From an uncultured Veillonellaceae bacterium (GTDB lineage Bacteria > Bacillota > Negativicutes > Selenomonadales > Selenomonadaceae): a stretch of DNA of 64,000 nt. The position numbers and the translations under genes are program-made. The notes beneath the pieces are model-generated. The model saw nothing but the letters and a program-made list of their open reading frames with translations, was not told where the DNA came from and ran no database searches. The DNA lies in contig CADCIX010000009.1 in NCBI GenBank assembly GCA_902801565.1, forward strand, positions 1 to 64,000, in the 5' to 3' direction. Below are positions 8,709 through 16,677 of this stretch, piece after piece (positions within the stretch are counted from its first letter, which is position 1; the number at the start of each line of letters is the position of its first letter).

Positions 8709-9860
8709 TTACTTCTTGCTTCGCTTCTTCACAGGCCTCGCCCCTCTTGGCTTCCTGAGAAGCTTCAGGGAAATCCCCAGCTTCTGCTCCAGAGCCTCCA
8801 GCTTCAAGGATTCCTTCTCATCCGCCAGGGTAACCACCCGTCCCTTCGCCCCTGCCCTGGCCGTCCGCCCGGCACGGTGAAGATAGACATTCGCGGATTC
8901 CGGAATATCCAGATTGAACACATAGTCCACGTCCTGAATATCCAGCCCCCTCGCCGCAAGATCCGTGGAAAGCAGGAGCTGCACCTTCCCCTTCCGGAAA
9001 TCCTCCAGCGCCTTCTTCCGCAGCATCTTGTCCGCATTCCCCAAAAGGGATTCGGCACGAATCCCCTCGTAACGCAGCTTCTCCAAAGCACGCCCCGCAT
9101 CAAAAGAGCGGTTGACAAACACCATCCCCCGCTTCACGGAAAGATTTCGCGCCAGCTTCCGCACCGTGTCAATCTTCTCACGGAAAGGCACCATCAGATA
9201 CAGATCCTCCCGGTTCCCCGCCTCCAAGGGTTCCTCCTCCACACGGACAAACTCCGGATGCTCCAGAAAATCCGCCCGCTCCCGGGCCTTTTTCGGCGCA
9301 GTTGCCGAGAACATCAGATACTGCATCCCCTCTTTGGGCAACGTCCTGACCAGCTCCGCCACCGTTCCCACATTCTGGTCGTCCAGCAGCCGGTCAAACT
9401 CATCCAGCACAAGGCACCCCACATGCTCCAGCCGAAGCTTCCCCTTGCGGAAAAGCTCCAGAATGCGCCCTGCCGATCCCACAATGAGCTGCGGCTTCTT
9501 CTTGAGCTGCTCCATCTGGCGGGCGATATTCGCTCCCCCGATCAGCCCCTGCACCCGAACCCCCAGCCCCGCATCCTCCGCCAGCTGCCGGGCAGTACGG
9601 GCAATCTGCATGGAAAGCTCATAGGTGGGCGCCAGCACAACCGCCTGTGCCTGCGGCAATCCTGCATCTATACGCTGCAGGACAGGCAGAAGATACGCCA
9701 GCGTCTTCCCCGTCCCCGTGGGTGCCTGCCCAATGAAGCTGCTTCCCCGGAGAATACGCGGAATCGCCTCCCGCTGTATCGCCATAGGCGTTTCTATCCG
9801 CCCCTTGGCCAACGCCTCCGCCAGAGCCGCATCAATTCCCAATCCAACAAAATCCCCCAT
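8709..9860 (-). CDS. DEAD-box ATP-dependent RNA helicase
   Basis: RNA helicase of 383 residues with most DEAD-box motifs in order: Q motif region (GIDAALAEAL...TPMAIQREAIP), Walker A APTGTGKT, PTYEL, GG, DEFD in place of DEAD, SAT, then the second RecA domain with STDLAARGLDIQ and HRAGRTARAG. Motif Ib is SAGR instead of TPGR. It probably unwinds short RNA duplexes in ribosome assembly or mRNA decay. The short basic tail (RKPRGARPVKKRSKK) suits RNA binding. It starts at the ATG at 9860, downstream of the structured repeat array. Confidence 0.93.
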   Translation of the reverse strand: MGDFVGLGIDAALAEALAKGRIETPMAIQREAIPRILRGSSFIGQAPTGTGKTLAYLLPVLQRIDAGLPQAQAVVLAPTYELSMQIARTARQLAEDAGLGVRVQGLIGGANIARQMEQLKKKPQLIVGSAGRILELFRKGKLRLEHVGCLVLDEFDRLLDDQNVGTVAELVRTLPKEGMQYLMFSATAPKKARERADFLEHPEFVRVEEEPLEAGNREDLYLMVPFREKIDTVRKLARNLSVKRGMVFVNRSFDAGRALEKLRYEGIRAESLLGNADKMLRKKALEDFRKGKVQLLLSTDLAARGLDIQDVDYVFNLDIPESANVYLHRAGRTARAGAKGRVVTLADEKESLKLEALEQKLGISLKLLRKPRGARPVKKRSKK

Positions 9861-9924
9861 ACATTTTCCTTTCTAATCATAAACTCACACAAAGGCTGCC
9901 AAGCAAAAAAACACGAGGAACCGC

Positions 9925-10112
9925 GGAGGGGACGGGGCGGATTTGGGGCTGGAACTACCCAACCCCGAAGGGGCGGCCTGTCGTAGTCACAAACTAGGTG
10001 CGCAAACCTCGTTGCGTGAGCCGTCGCTTGCCGGCGGGCCATCTAGATACGTACGTCCTCCCAAGACAGGTCGTCAGTGAAAGCCCCAAAGCCGCCCCGT
10101 CCCCGGTCTCCC
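9925..10112. repeat. 188-bp structured repeat, copy A
   Basis: First of two near-identical 188-bp units. The ends are inverted: GGGGACGGGGCGG-TTTGGGGCT (9928-9950) mirrors AGCCCCAAAGCCGCCCC plus GTCCCC near 10080-10104 with one mismatch. Inside are nested stems: CCTGTC / GACAGG, CGCAA / TTGCG and a GCCG(T/C)CG / CGGCGGGC hairpin. No convincing coding frame. It could be a MITE-like element or a structured RNA, transcribed with topB read-through on the minus strand. Confidence 0.7.
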
Positions 10113-10137
10113 CAACCCCAAAATCACAAGGAACCAA

Positions 10138-10325
10138 GGAGGGGACGGGGCGGATTTGGGGCTGGAACTACCCAACCCCGAAGGGGCGGCCTGTCGTACA
10201 CACCCCCTAAGTGCGCAAACCTCGTTGCGTGAGCCGCCGCTTGCCGGCGGGCTATCTAGATACGTACGTCCTCCCAAGACAGGTCGTCAGTGAAAGCCCC
10301 AAAGCCGCCCCGTCCCCGGTCTCCC
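10138..10325. repeat. 188-bp structured repeat, copy B
   Basis: Second unit, in direct orientation, 25 bases after copy A and of the same length. Differences are concentrated in one short internal stretch (GTAGTCACAAACTAGG in A against GTACACACCCCCTAAG in B), and the rest, including the terminal inverted repeat and the inner stems, is kept. A and B together fill the 477-base gap between the helicase start and the topB stop. Confidence 0.7.
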
Positions 10326-10337
10326 TTGAAGACACCT

Positions 10338-12761
10338 TTATTGCAACACCGGCCCATCCTTCCCATCATCAAAAGTAGCCGTACATCGCGGATAATTGGA
10401 GCACCCCCAAAACGCCCCATTCCTCCCATTGATTCTCCGAAGATTCCCCTCCCGACATTTCGGACATAGATATTTCTTCGCCGTCCCGCCGCCGGTATCC
10501 TTCCAATGTTCCATCGGACGCGCAGAATATTTTGGCTTGTCCCCCCCATCAAAGGATTTCCAAAGGGGCTTCCGGCTCGCCTCATACTCCGCGATCTCCT
10601 CCTCCGTGGGATAAGGAGACCCCAGCACATCAAAAACATCCGGCGGAGGCGCCCCGCGATAGTCATTGGCCGCATAGGATACCGTCCTGGAAGCCGAAGG
10701 CCTCGGCGCCCTTGCAGAGGCAGACACAGCGGCAGGGCCGGCCGCCCTTTTCCCTGCCGAAGCCAGATCCGGCGCACCGTCCCTGTCATCGCAGCTCATG
10801 CGGCAGCGGGGATAATTGGAGCAGCCCCAGAAATCCCCATTCCTGCCATGCCGCTTCACCAGCACCCCATTCCCGCACCTCGGGCAGGGATGCTCCCCCT
10901 GCACCTCCATCTTCACACCAAAGGCCTTGCCGCAAAGCTCCTTCGTGAACTCGATCTGCCGCTTCAGGAAATCCTCCAGGGAACCCTCCCCTTCCGACAT
11001 GGAATGGAGCCGGTCCTCCCATATGGCCGTGGAATCCGGATAGGTCATCTCATCCGGCAGTGCATCCACAAGAAGATAGGCGCTGGGCTGCGGTATGAGA
11101 TACTTCTTCTTGCCCTGCTGCTTGAGGAACTTGCGCTTGATGAGATCGTCAATGATGGTCGCCCGTGTAGCCTCCGTACCGATGCCATAGACATCCTTGA
11201 GCTGCTTCTTCGCCTCCGGATTCTTCACGTACTTGTGGATCTCCTTCATCCCCGCCAGAAGCGTGGCAGGAGTAAAGCGCACCGGCGGCTTCGTCACCCG
11301 CTGCTGCAGTTCCCCCTTCTCATAGGTCACAGGGTCCTTCTTCTTCATGAGGGGAAGGGATGATTCCTCCTCCTCGTCCTCCTTATCCTTGTCCTCTTCC
11401 TTTTTCTTAGATGAGAGATACATGACCTTCCATCCAAGCTCCTGCTCCGTCCTGCCGCTGGCCGTGAACAGCTCCTCCTTGTAGGAAATCTCGATCTTCG
11501 TCTGGTCATAGAGATGCAGCGGGTAGAACTGGGCAATATAGCCTCGTGCGATGAGATGGTAAAGATTCCTTTCCGGCTCGGACAGGGTTTCCGGCTTTGC
11601 CTTCACCGTCGTCGGAATGATGGCATGATGAGCAGAAATCTTCTTGTCGTTCCATGCCCGGCTCTTGAGAGAACCATCCGCCCCCTGCGCCCACTTAGAA
11701 AGCTCCCCCTCCTCCATGGCAGCAAGGTTTCCAAGGATTGCCCCTGACTCCCCAAACTGGTTCACGGGAAGGTACTCGCAATCGGAACGGGGATAGGTCG
11801 TGAGCTTCTTCTCATAAAGCTTCTGGGCAGTGTCCAGGACGAGCTGCGGGTCGTAGCCGAACCGCTTGCCCGCCAATACCTGCAGGGAAGACAGGGAAAA
11901 GGGCAGCGGCGGCGGCTCCTTCTTCCTCGTCTTCTGATAAAGGGAAAGAATGCCATCCCTTGGCTCCTGCCCAAAATACTCCAATTTCTCCTCTGCGATC
12001 TTCCTGTCCAGCAGGCGGTTCTCGCTGTCCAGTCCCGCCTGGTCCTCCCGCGGCTTCCATTGCGCCGTGAAATTCCCGTTCTCATGGGAGAATTCCGCCT
12101 TGATGGTATAGTAATCCACGGGCTTGAAATTCTCGATCTCCCGCTCACGGCGCACCACGAGAGCCAGCGTCGGCGTCTTCACGCGGCCGATGGGCAGAAC
12201 GATGCGCTCATGCCCCGCCCGCCGCGCCGCCAGGGTATAGGCGCGGGAGAGGTTCATGCCGATGAGCCAGTCCGCCCGGGCACGGGCCAGCGCCGACTGC
12301 TTCAGGTTGTAGAACTCCTCGTTCTCCCGAAGATTCGCATTTGCCTTCTTAATGCTCTGCTCATCCAGGGCATTGAGCAGGATGCGCTTCACAGGCTTCT
12401 TGTTTCCGAGATAGTCCAGCACCTCATCCACGAGAAGCTGCCCCTCCCGGTCCGGGTCCCCCGCATGAACGATCTCATCCGCCCTGGCGATGAGCCCCTT
12501 GAGCACAGCAAATTGCTTCTCGCAGTCCTTTGCCACGAGAAGCTTCCACTCCCCCGGTATGATGGGCAGATCCTCCGCCCGCCAGAGCTTGTATTTCGCA
12601 TCGTACTCATCCGGCTCCGCCTGACGCAGGATATGCCCGAAGAGCCACGTCACGATGCCATCCCCTGTCACCAGATAGCCATCCTTCCTCTGGATGGGAC
12701 CCGCAAGACAGCTGGCAAGCTCCCTGCCCATACTCGGTTTCTCGGCAATGTATAAACGCAA
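10338..12761 (-). CDS. topB: DNA topoisomerase III
   Basis: Type IA topoisomerase of 807 residues that relaxes or decatenates DNA through a transient tyrosine link. The TOPRIM domain starts the protein (LYIAEKPSMG, HAGDPDREGQLL), the catalytic tyrosine is in LTTYPRSDCEYLP, and the IGTEATRATIIDDL motif follows. Two C4 zinc-finger repeats end it (CPRCGNGVL...CSNYPRC and CPKCREGNL...CSNYPRC), separated by a proline/alanine-rich linker; a highly charged K/E/D insert lies near residue 450. The start is a TTG at 12761 with GAGGT about nine bases upstream. Confidence 0.95.
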   Translation of the reverse strand: MRLYIAEKPSMGRELASCLAGPIQRKDGYLVTGDGIVTWLFGHILRQAEPDEYDAKYKLWRAEDLPIIPGEWKLLVAKDCEKQFAVLKGLIARADEIVHAGDPDREGQLLVDEVLDYLGNKKPVKRILLNALDEQSIKKANANLRENEEFYNLKQSALARARADWLIGMNLSRAYTLAARRAGHERIVLPIGRVKTPTLALVVRREREIENFKPVDYYTIKAEFSHENGNFTAQWKPREDQAGLDSENRLLDRKIAEEKLEYFGQEPRDGILSLYQKTRKKEPPPLPFSLSSLQVLAGKRFGYDPQLVLDTAQKLYEKKLTTYPRSDCEYLPVNQFGESGAILGNLAAMEEGELSKWAQGADGSLKSRAWNDKKISAHHAIIPTTVKAKPETLSEPERNLYHLIARGYIAQFYPLHLYDQTKIEISYKEELFTASGRTEQELGWKVMYLSSKKKEEDKDKEDEEEESSLPLMKKKDPVTYEKGELQQRVTKPPVRFTPATLLAGMKEIHKYVKNPEAKKQLKDVYGIGTEATRATIIDDLIKRKFLKQQGKKKYLIPQPSAYLLVDALPDEMTYPDSTAIWEDRLHSMSEGEGSLEDFLKRQIEFTKELCGKAFGVKMEVQGEHPCPRCGNGVLVKRHGRNGDFWGCSNYPRCRMSCDDRDGAPDLASAGKRAAGPAAVSASARAPRPSASRTVSYAANDYRGAPPPDVFDVLGSPYPTEEEIAEYEASRKPLWKSFDGGDKPKYSARPMEHWKDTGGGTAKKYLCPKCREGNLRRINGRNGAFWGCSNYPRCTATFDDGKDGPVLQ

Positions 12762-12773
12762 TCCAATCGCACC

Positions 12774-13145
12774 TCATTTGAAGAACAATGTATAGATTCC
12801 CCAGATCACAAGTCCCAGCCACAGAATCACCACGCCAGAGGCCGCCAGGACAACCGCCGCCCCATGGCGGATGACATAGGAAGCCTTGTCCTCACTGCTC
12901 TGCCGCACATGGGCAGGGAGAAGCTTCATCAAGCCATAGACGGCAGTGGGAACAATGACCATATCATCCACAACCCCCATCAGGGGAATCGAATCCGGCA
13001 GGATATCGATGGGACTCAACAGGTACAGGATTGCCATGAGCATGAGCCCCCGCACCTTCTTTGGAGTGTCCTTGTGGAACACGGCAAGCAGCATGACCAC
13101 GATGTCACGCCGAAACATTTTGAACAGCCCGAAAATCCGCTTCAT
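12774..13145 (-). CDS. DUF1232 (YkvA-like) small membrane protein
   Basis: Protein of 123 residues with the DUF1232 core (LMAILYLLSPIDILPDSIPLMGVVDDMVIV) and a C-terminal hydrophobic helix (VVLAASGVVILWLGLVIWGIYTLFF). The family is of unknown function and is often membrane-associated. The ATG at 13145 is favoured because GTGGAGG lies four bases before it; an in-frame ATG at 13223 overlaps the upstream gene. It ends 13 bases before topB starts and is probably co-transcribed with it. Confidence 0.8.
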   Translation of the reverse strand: MKRIFGLFKMFRRDIVVMLLAVFHKDTPKKVRGLMLMAILYLLSPIDILPDSIPLMGVVDDMVIVPTAVYGLMKLLPAHVRQSSEDKASYVIRHGAAVVLAASGVVILWLGLVIWGIYTLFFK

Positions 13146-13164
13146 AAAACCTCCACCATGGAAA

Positions 13165-13204
13165 AACGGGGAAACCAGCGAAAGCAACGACTGATTTCCC
13201 CGTT
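13165..13204 (-). terminator. Possible terminator after the small ATPase-like gene
   Basis: AACGGGGAAA (13165-13174) pairs with TTTCCCCGTT (13195-13204). On the minus strand the tail is TTTTCC, so termination is probably partial, allowing read-through to the DUF1232 gene and topB. Confidence 0.45.
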
Positions 13205-13219
13205 TCACGTCAAAAAGCA

Positions 13220-13687
13220 TCAATGATGCAGGACAACAACATCCTTCACCACGCTGGAATCCCCCTCTGTCTCGATCATACAGATGACATCCACCGTGCA
13301 GTTAAGGAAGGCCTCCGGCTCCCTGACGCCGCCTTTCTTCATGACAGCGCCCATCCAGCCCGTCGCCTCATCCATCGTCTGGGCATAGATGGTTGCAACG
13401 CCACCATCCCCATGCGCCCAAAGGGACAGGAGCGTATATATGTCCGCCGTGCTCTTAAGCTGGGCAAAATACAGATTCCCCTTGCCCTTGCGGTCACGCA
13501 TGATGCCAGAATCAAAGAGCTCGTACTGGTATCCCTGCTCGTCCCCGTGCATCAGGAGCGCCATCGCCAGCGTCACCAGGCCATGTGTCCCCGGCTGTCC
13601 CACGAGAAGGATGCGCTTCTTCTCCCGAACCGCCTTCAACAGTTCACCAAAAGACTCCTCATTGATCAAATCTTCATGTTCCGACAT
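13220..13687 (-). CDS. Small protein resembling the C-terminal part of a secretion ATPase, P-loop degenerate
   Basis: Protein of 155 residues that I cannot name. RILLVGQPGTHGLVTLAMALL looks like a Walker A region without the lysine-threonine (GQPGTHG in place of GxxGxGKT). Further on, STADIYTLLSLWAHGDGGVATIYAQTMDEATGWM strongly recalls the conserved HxGGxxTIHA region of type II/IV secretion ATPases (GspE, VirB11, CpaF). It may be a reduced, non-hydrolysing relative. GGAGG lies eight bases before the ATG at 13687. The gene is divergent from lysA and precedes DUF1232 and topB. Confidence 0.55.
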   Translation of the reverse strand: MSEHEDLINEESFGELLKAVREKKRILLVGQPGTHGLVTLAMALLMHGDEQGYQYELFDSGIMRDRKGKGNLYFAQLKSTADIYTLLSLWAHGDGGVATIYAQTMDEATGWMGAVMKKGGVREPEAFLNCTVDVICMIETEGDSSVVKDVVVLHH

Positions 13688-13802
13688 ATTCCCAACCTCC
13701 TGCCAATAAGTTTTTACATATATATATTTTACCACAAAGGAAACGTCCAAACAATCAGAATTTATTTTCCCAACCTCTGTTATACATTTTATATCATAAA
13801 AG

Positions 13803-13831
13803 TTGACATATCTATGCCATATTGTTATAAT
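13803..13831 (+). promoter_or_regulatory. Sigma-70 promoter of lysA
   Basis: TTGACA at 13803-13808 and TATAAT at 13826-13831 with a 17-base spacer; both boxes are perfect consensus. The start codon lies about 50 bases downstream. Confidence 0.85.
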
Positions 13832-13879
13832 TAATTCACGATTCAAAAGGAAACAACCCACGAGCAGGAGGGCATTTAC

Positions 13880-15139
13880 ATGGCAGAAAAAACCTTTCCG
13901 ATTTCCAAAGAACGGCTTCAGGAAATCATCCGGCAGTATCCCACCCCTTTCCACATCTACGACGAAAAGGCCATCCGCGAAAACATCCGGGCACTCAAGC
14001 ATGCCTTCCGGTGGGCGCCGGAGTTCCGCGAGCACTTCGCCGTCAAGGCAACGCCCAATCCCCGCATCATCGAGATCCTGAAGGAAGAAGGTGCCGGGAC
14101 GGACTGCAGTTCCCTGGCGGAGCTGTTCCTTTCCGAGGCAGGCGGCGTCACGGGAGAGAAGATCATGCTGACCTCCAACGACACTCCTGCCGATGAATTC
14201 CAGAAGGCTCTCGAACTCGGCGCCATCATCAACCTCGACGACATCAGCCACATCGACTATCTGGAAAAGAACGCGGGAATGCCGGGATGCCTCTCCTTCC
14301 GCTACAATCCCGGCAACCTCATCGAGGGCAATGACATCATCGGCAAGCCCACGGAGGCAAAATACGGCCTCACCCGGGACCAGCTTTTCGATGCCTACAA
14401 GAAGGCGCAGGAAAAAGGTGTGAAGCGCTTCGGGCTCCACACCATGGTCATCTCCAACGAATTGCGCTCCGATGCCTTCATCTACACCGCCAAGCTCATG
14501 TTCAACCTCGCGGTGGAAATCAAGGAAAAGCTCGGCATCCATCTGGAATTCGTGAACCTCGGCGGCGGCGTGGGCATCCCCTACCTCCCGGAGGAGGAGC
14601 CTGTGGACCTGGAGTTCGTCGGCAATGGCATCCATGAGGCATACGATACCATTCTCGGCCCCCACGGCCTCACGGACATGGCCATCGCCATGGAAAGTGG
14701 CCGCGCCATGACCGGCCCCGCCGGCTGGCTTGTCGCTTCCGTGCTCCACGAGAAGAAGACCTACAAGGACTACATCGGCCTCGATGCCTGCATGGCAAAC
14801 CTCATGCGTCCCGCCATGTACGGGGCATACCATCACATCACCGTCCTCGGCAAGGAAAAGGACCTCTGCGACCACATCTACGATGTGACCGGCTCCCTCT
14901 GCGAGAACAACGACAAATTTGCCATTGACCGCAAACTGCCGAAAATCGACATCGGTGACATCCTCGTCATCCACGACACCGGCGCCCACGGCCACGCCAT
15001 GGGCTTCAACTACAACGGCAAGCTCCGCAGCGCGGAACTGCTGCTCAGGGAGGACGGCAGCGTCGAACTCATCCGTCGCGCCGAAACTCTGGATGACTAC
15101 TTTGCCACACTGAAATATCCCGGCGGCCTCATGAAATAA
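13880..15139 (+). CDS. lysA: Diaminopimelate decarboxylase
   Basis: PLP-dependent fold-III decarboxylase of 419 residues that makes lysine from meso-diaminopimelate, the last step of lysine synthesis. The PLP lysine is K56 in FAVKATPNP; the phosphate-binding glycines are in NLGGGVGIPY, followed by ESGRAMTGPAGW, MRPAMYGAYHHI and the active-site cysteine motif VTGSLCENNDKFA. AGGAGGG lies seven bases before the ATG and a consensus promoter is upstream. Carboxynorspermidine or ornithine decarboxylases share the fold, but the motifs fit DapDC best. It stands alone, without other lysine genes nearby. Confidence 0.9.
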   Translation: MAEKTFPISKERLQEIIRQYPTPFHIYDEKAIRENIRALKHAFRWAPEFREHFAVKATPNPRIIEILKEEGAGTDCSSLAELFLSEAGGVTGEKIMLTSNDTPADEFQKALELGAIINLDDISHIDYLEKNAGMPGCLSFRYNPGNLIEGNDIIGKPTEAKYGLTRDQLFDAYKKAQEKGVKRFGLHTMVISNELRSDAFIYTAKLMFNLAVEIKEKLGIHLEFVNLGGGVGIPYLPEEEPVDLEFVGNGIHEAYDTILGPHGLTDMAIAMESGRAMTGPAGWLVASVLHEKKTYKDYIGLDACMANLMRPAMYGAYHHITVLGKEKDLCDHIYDVTGSLCENNDKFAIDRKLPKIDIGDILVIHDTGAHGHAMGFNYNGKLRSAELLLREDGSVELIRRAETLDDYFATLKYPGGLMK

Positions 15140-15204
15140 ATTTAAGGAAATCGCTCCTCTTTACGATAAACAGGGTAGGACATCGTGAGAGGAGTGATCA
15201 CTTT

Positions 15205-15636
15205 ATGAATATAAATCTCGAAAACATCCTGCAGAACGACGCCTTCGGCGCAACAACCGTCACGCGGCTGAAAACCGCCTCCGACAGCACGGAGAGCTTC
15301 AAGGAGATGTTCTCCTCCCTCCTACAGGAAAAGCGCGACTCCCTGCAGGAAACCCTGGAAGAACTGGAAGAGAGGCGCCAGGAAATCAAGGAGCTTGAGG
15401 ATGCCCAAAAGGCCATGGAGGTAGAGGTCATCCGCCGCATCATGCCCGATGGCAGCATTCTCGTCACGGAATACCACGACGGAAAGATCGCCAGCCGCTT
15501 CCGCAAGCATCCCCACATGGTGGAAATGCCCGATCCCAATGTCGCCCCGCCGCGCAACACGGACGGCAACATCATCACGGGACAGCAGAAGATGAAGCAG
15601 GTCCCGAAATTCAGCATCCTGGAAGACCTCTTTTGA
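15205..15636 (+). CDS. Hypothetical coiled-coil protein
   Basis: Unrecognised protein of 143 residues. A charged helical segment (about residues 35-75, rich in E/Q/R/K with ELEERRQEIKELEDAQKAME) predicts a coiled coil; it is followed by a short beta-rich part (RIMPDGSILVTEYHDGKIASRF) and a tail with prolines. There is no signal peptide or membrane segment. GAGAGGAG precedes the ATG. The gene is downstream of lysA by 65 bases and ends at its own strong terminator, so it could be read from the lysA promoter. Confidence 0.75.
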   Translation: MNINLENILQNDAFGATTVTRLKTASDSTESFKEMFSSLLQEKRDSLQETLEELEERRQEIKELEDAQKAMEVEVIRRIMPDGSILVTEYHDGKIASRFRKHPHMVEMPDPNVAPPRNTDGNIITGQQKMKQVPKFSILEDLF

Positions 15637-15644
15637 AACAGACG

Positions 15645-15680
15645 CATCCCCGCAGCCAAACTGCGAGGATGCGTTTTTTC
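15645..15680 (+). terminator. Terminator of the coiled-coil gene
   Basis: ACGCATCC-CGCAG pairs with CTGCG-AGGATGCGT across a short loop, followed by TTTTTTC. Confidence 0.8.
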
Positions 15681-15815
15681 ACTTGGTGATGTTATGGATC
15701 ATTGCCCACGAGACGGCGTACCAACCAAGAAAAACCTCACACCTTGCATAAGATTGACTGATTGTGTATAATTGTTAGCGGCCATCTGCCAATAAAGAAT
15801 AAGGGGACTTGTATC

Positions 15816-16616
15816 TTGAACATGCTGGAAAATCTGCTGAACTGGAAATACACCCAGAAGATAATTACTTTCGTAATCATTGTCAATGCCATTGTCTTGG
15901 GTATCCTGACCGACAAAACCCTGTCGGCCGATGAAATACTATGTCTGGAAACCATAGACCGGATCTGTCTGGTGATTTTTGTCATCGAGCTTGTTGCCAA
16001 GCTGACTGTATACAAAAAAAGTTTTTTCAAGGAATCCTGGAATATCTTTGATTTTGTCGTCGTTGTCAGCTCCATAATCTTCATATCAAGCAGCATCTCG
16101 GTCATCCGGGCATTTCGAATTTTCCGGATCCTGAAGGCCATCGCCGAATTCCCGGAACTCCAGATACTGGTCTCGGCGATGCTGAAAACCATTCCCAGCA
16201 TGACCTGGTCCCTGGTGCTGATGTTCATCATCTTCTACATATTCGCGGTATTCGGCAGCACCATGTACGGCGATGCCTTCCCGGACCTGTTCGGCAACGT
16301 AGGGGCATCCATGTTCACCCTGTTCCAGGTCATGACCTTTGAATCCTGGGCCACCGCTGTTGCCCGGCCAATCATGGAGGATCATGGATTTGCCTGGATC
16401 TTCTTCCTGGCTTTTATCCTTTTAACCTCCATTACCGTGCTGAATGTAATGGTGGGTATCGTCGTGGATGCGGTAAGCACAGTCTCCGAAGCGGCAAGGC
16501 AGAAAAAGGAACTGGAAAACGATTCCCATTCTGACGATGATATCAATCAGGAAATCGAGCTTCACCTGAAAGAAATCGAAAAGCTTTTAGCCCTCAAAAA
16601 ATCTCATCAGGAATAA
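15816..16616 (+). CDS. Voltage-gated sodium channel (NaChBac/NavAb-like)
   Basis: Single-domain six-segment channel subunit of 266 residues, expected to form a tetramer in the inner membrane. S4 carries spaced arginines (SVIRAFRIFRILKAI), the pore helix and selectivity filter read TFESWAT (about residues 174-180; NaChBac has TLESWAS), and S6 contains ITVLNVMVGIVVDAV. A C-terminal acidic segment and helix (EIELHLKEIEKLLALKK) match the cytosolic coiled coil of bacterial Nav channels. AAGGGG is nine bases before TTG 15816 and fifteen before ATG 15822, so the TTG start is preferred. It may link sodium entry to motility or pH control. Confidence 0.9.
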   Translation: MNMLENLLNWKYTQKIITFVIIVNAIVLGILTDKTLSADEILCLETIDRICLVIFVIELVAKLTVYKKSFFKESWNIFDFVVVVSSIIFISSSISVIRAFRIFRILKAIAEFPELQILVSAMLKTIPSMTWSLVLMFIIFYIFAVFGSTMYGDAFPDLFGNVGASMFTLFQVMTFESWATAVARPIMEDHGFAWIFFLAFILLTSITVLNVMVGIVVDAVSTVSEAARQKKELENDSHSDDDINQEIELHLKEIEKLLALKKSHQE

Positions 16617-16662
16617 AAAAAGAACTCAACCATGCATCAAAATGCGATGGTTGAGTTTTTTC
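16615..16662. terminator. Bidirectional terminator between channel and chemoreceptor genes
   Basis: AACTCAACCA (16623-16632) pairs with TGGTTGAGTT (16648-16657). T-rich tails occur on both strands, serving the two convergent genes. Confidence 0.85.
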
Positions 16663-16677
16663 TGTCCTTCAGGAAAT

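Noticed and set aside
9925-10325. CRISPR array
   Set aside because: Only two units of 188 bases separated by 25 bases; no short regular repeats or spacers and no cas genes.
13688-14995. Long minus-strand frame continuing the small ATPase-like gene upstream across lysA (592 codons in all)
   Set aside because: Its upstream part is antisense to lysA and has no family resemblance; only the last 155 codons have a ribosome site and a plausible protein.
13880-15139. Carboxynorspermidine or lysine/ornithine decarboxylase
   Set aside because: The motifs around the PLP lysine, the GGGVGIPY loop and the SLCENNDKFA cysteine region fit diaminopimelate decarboxylase better.
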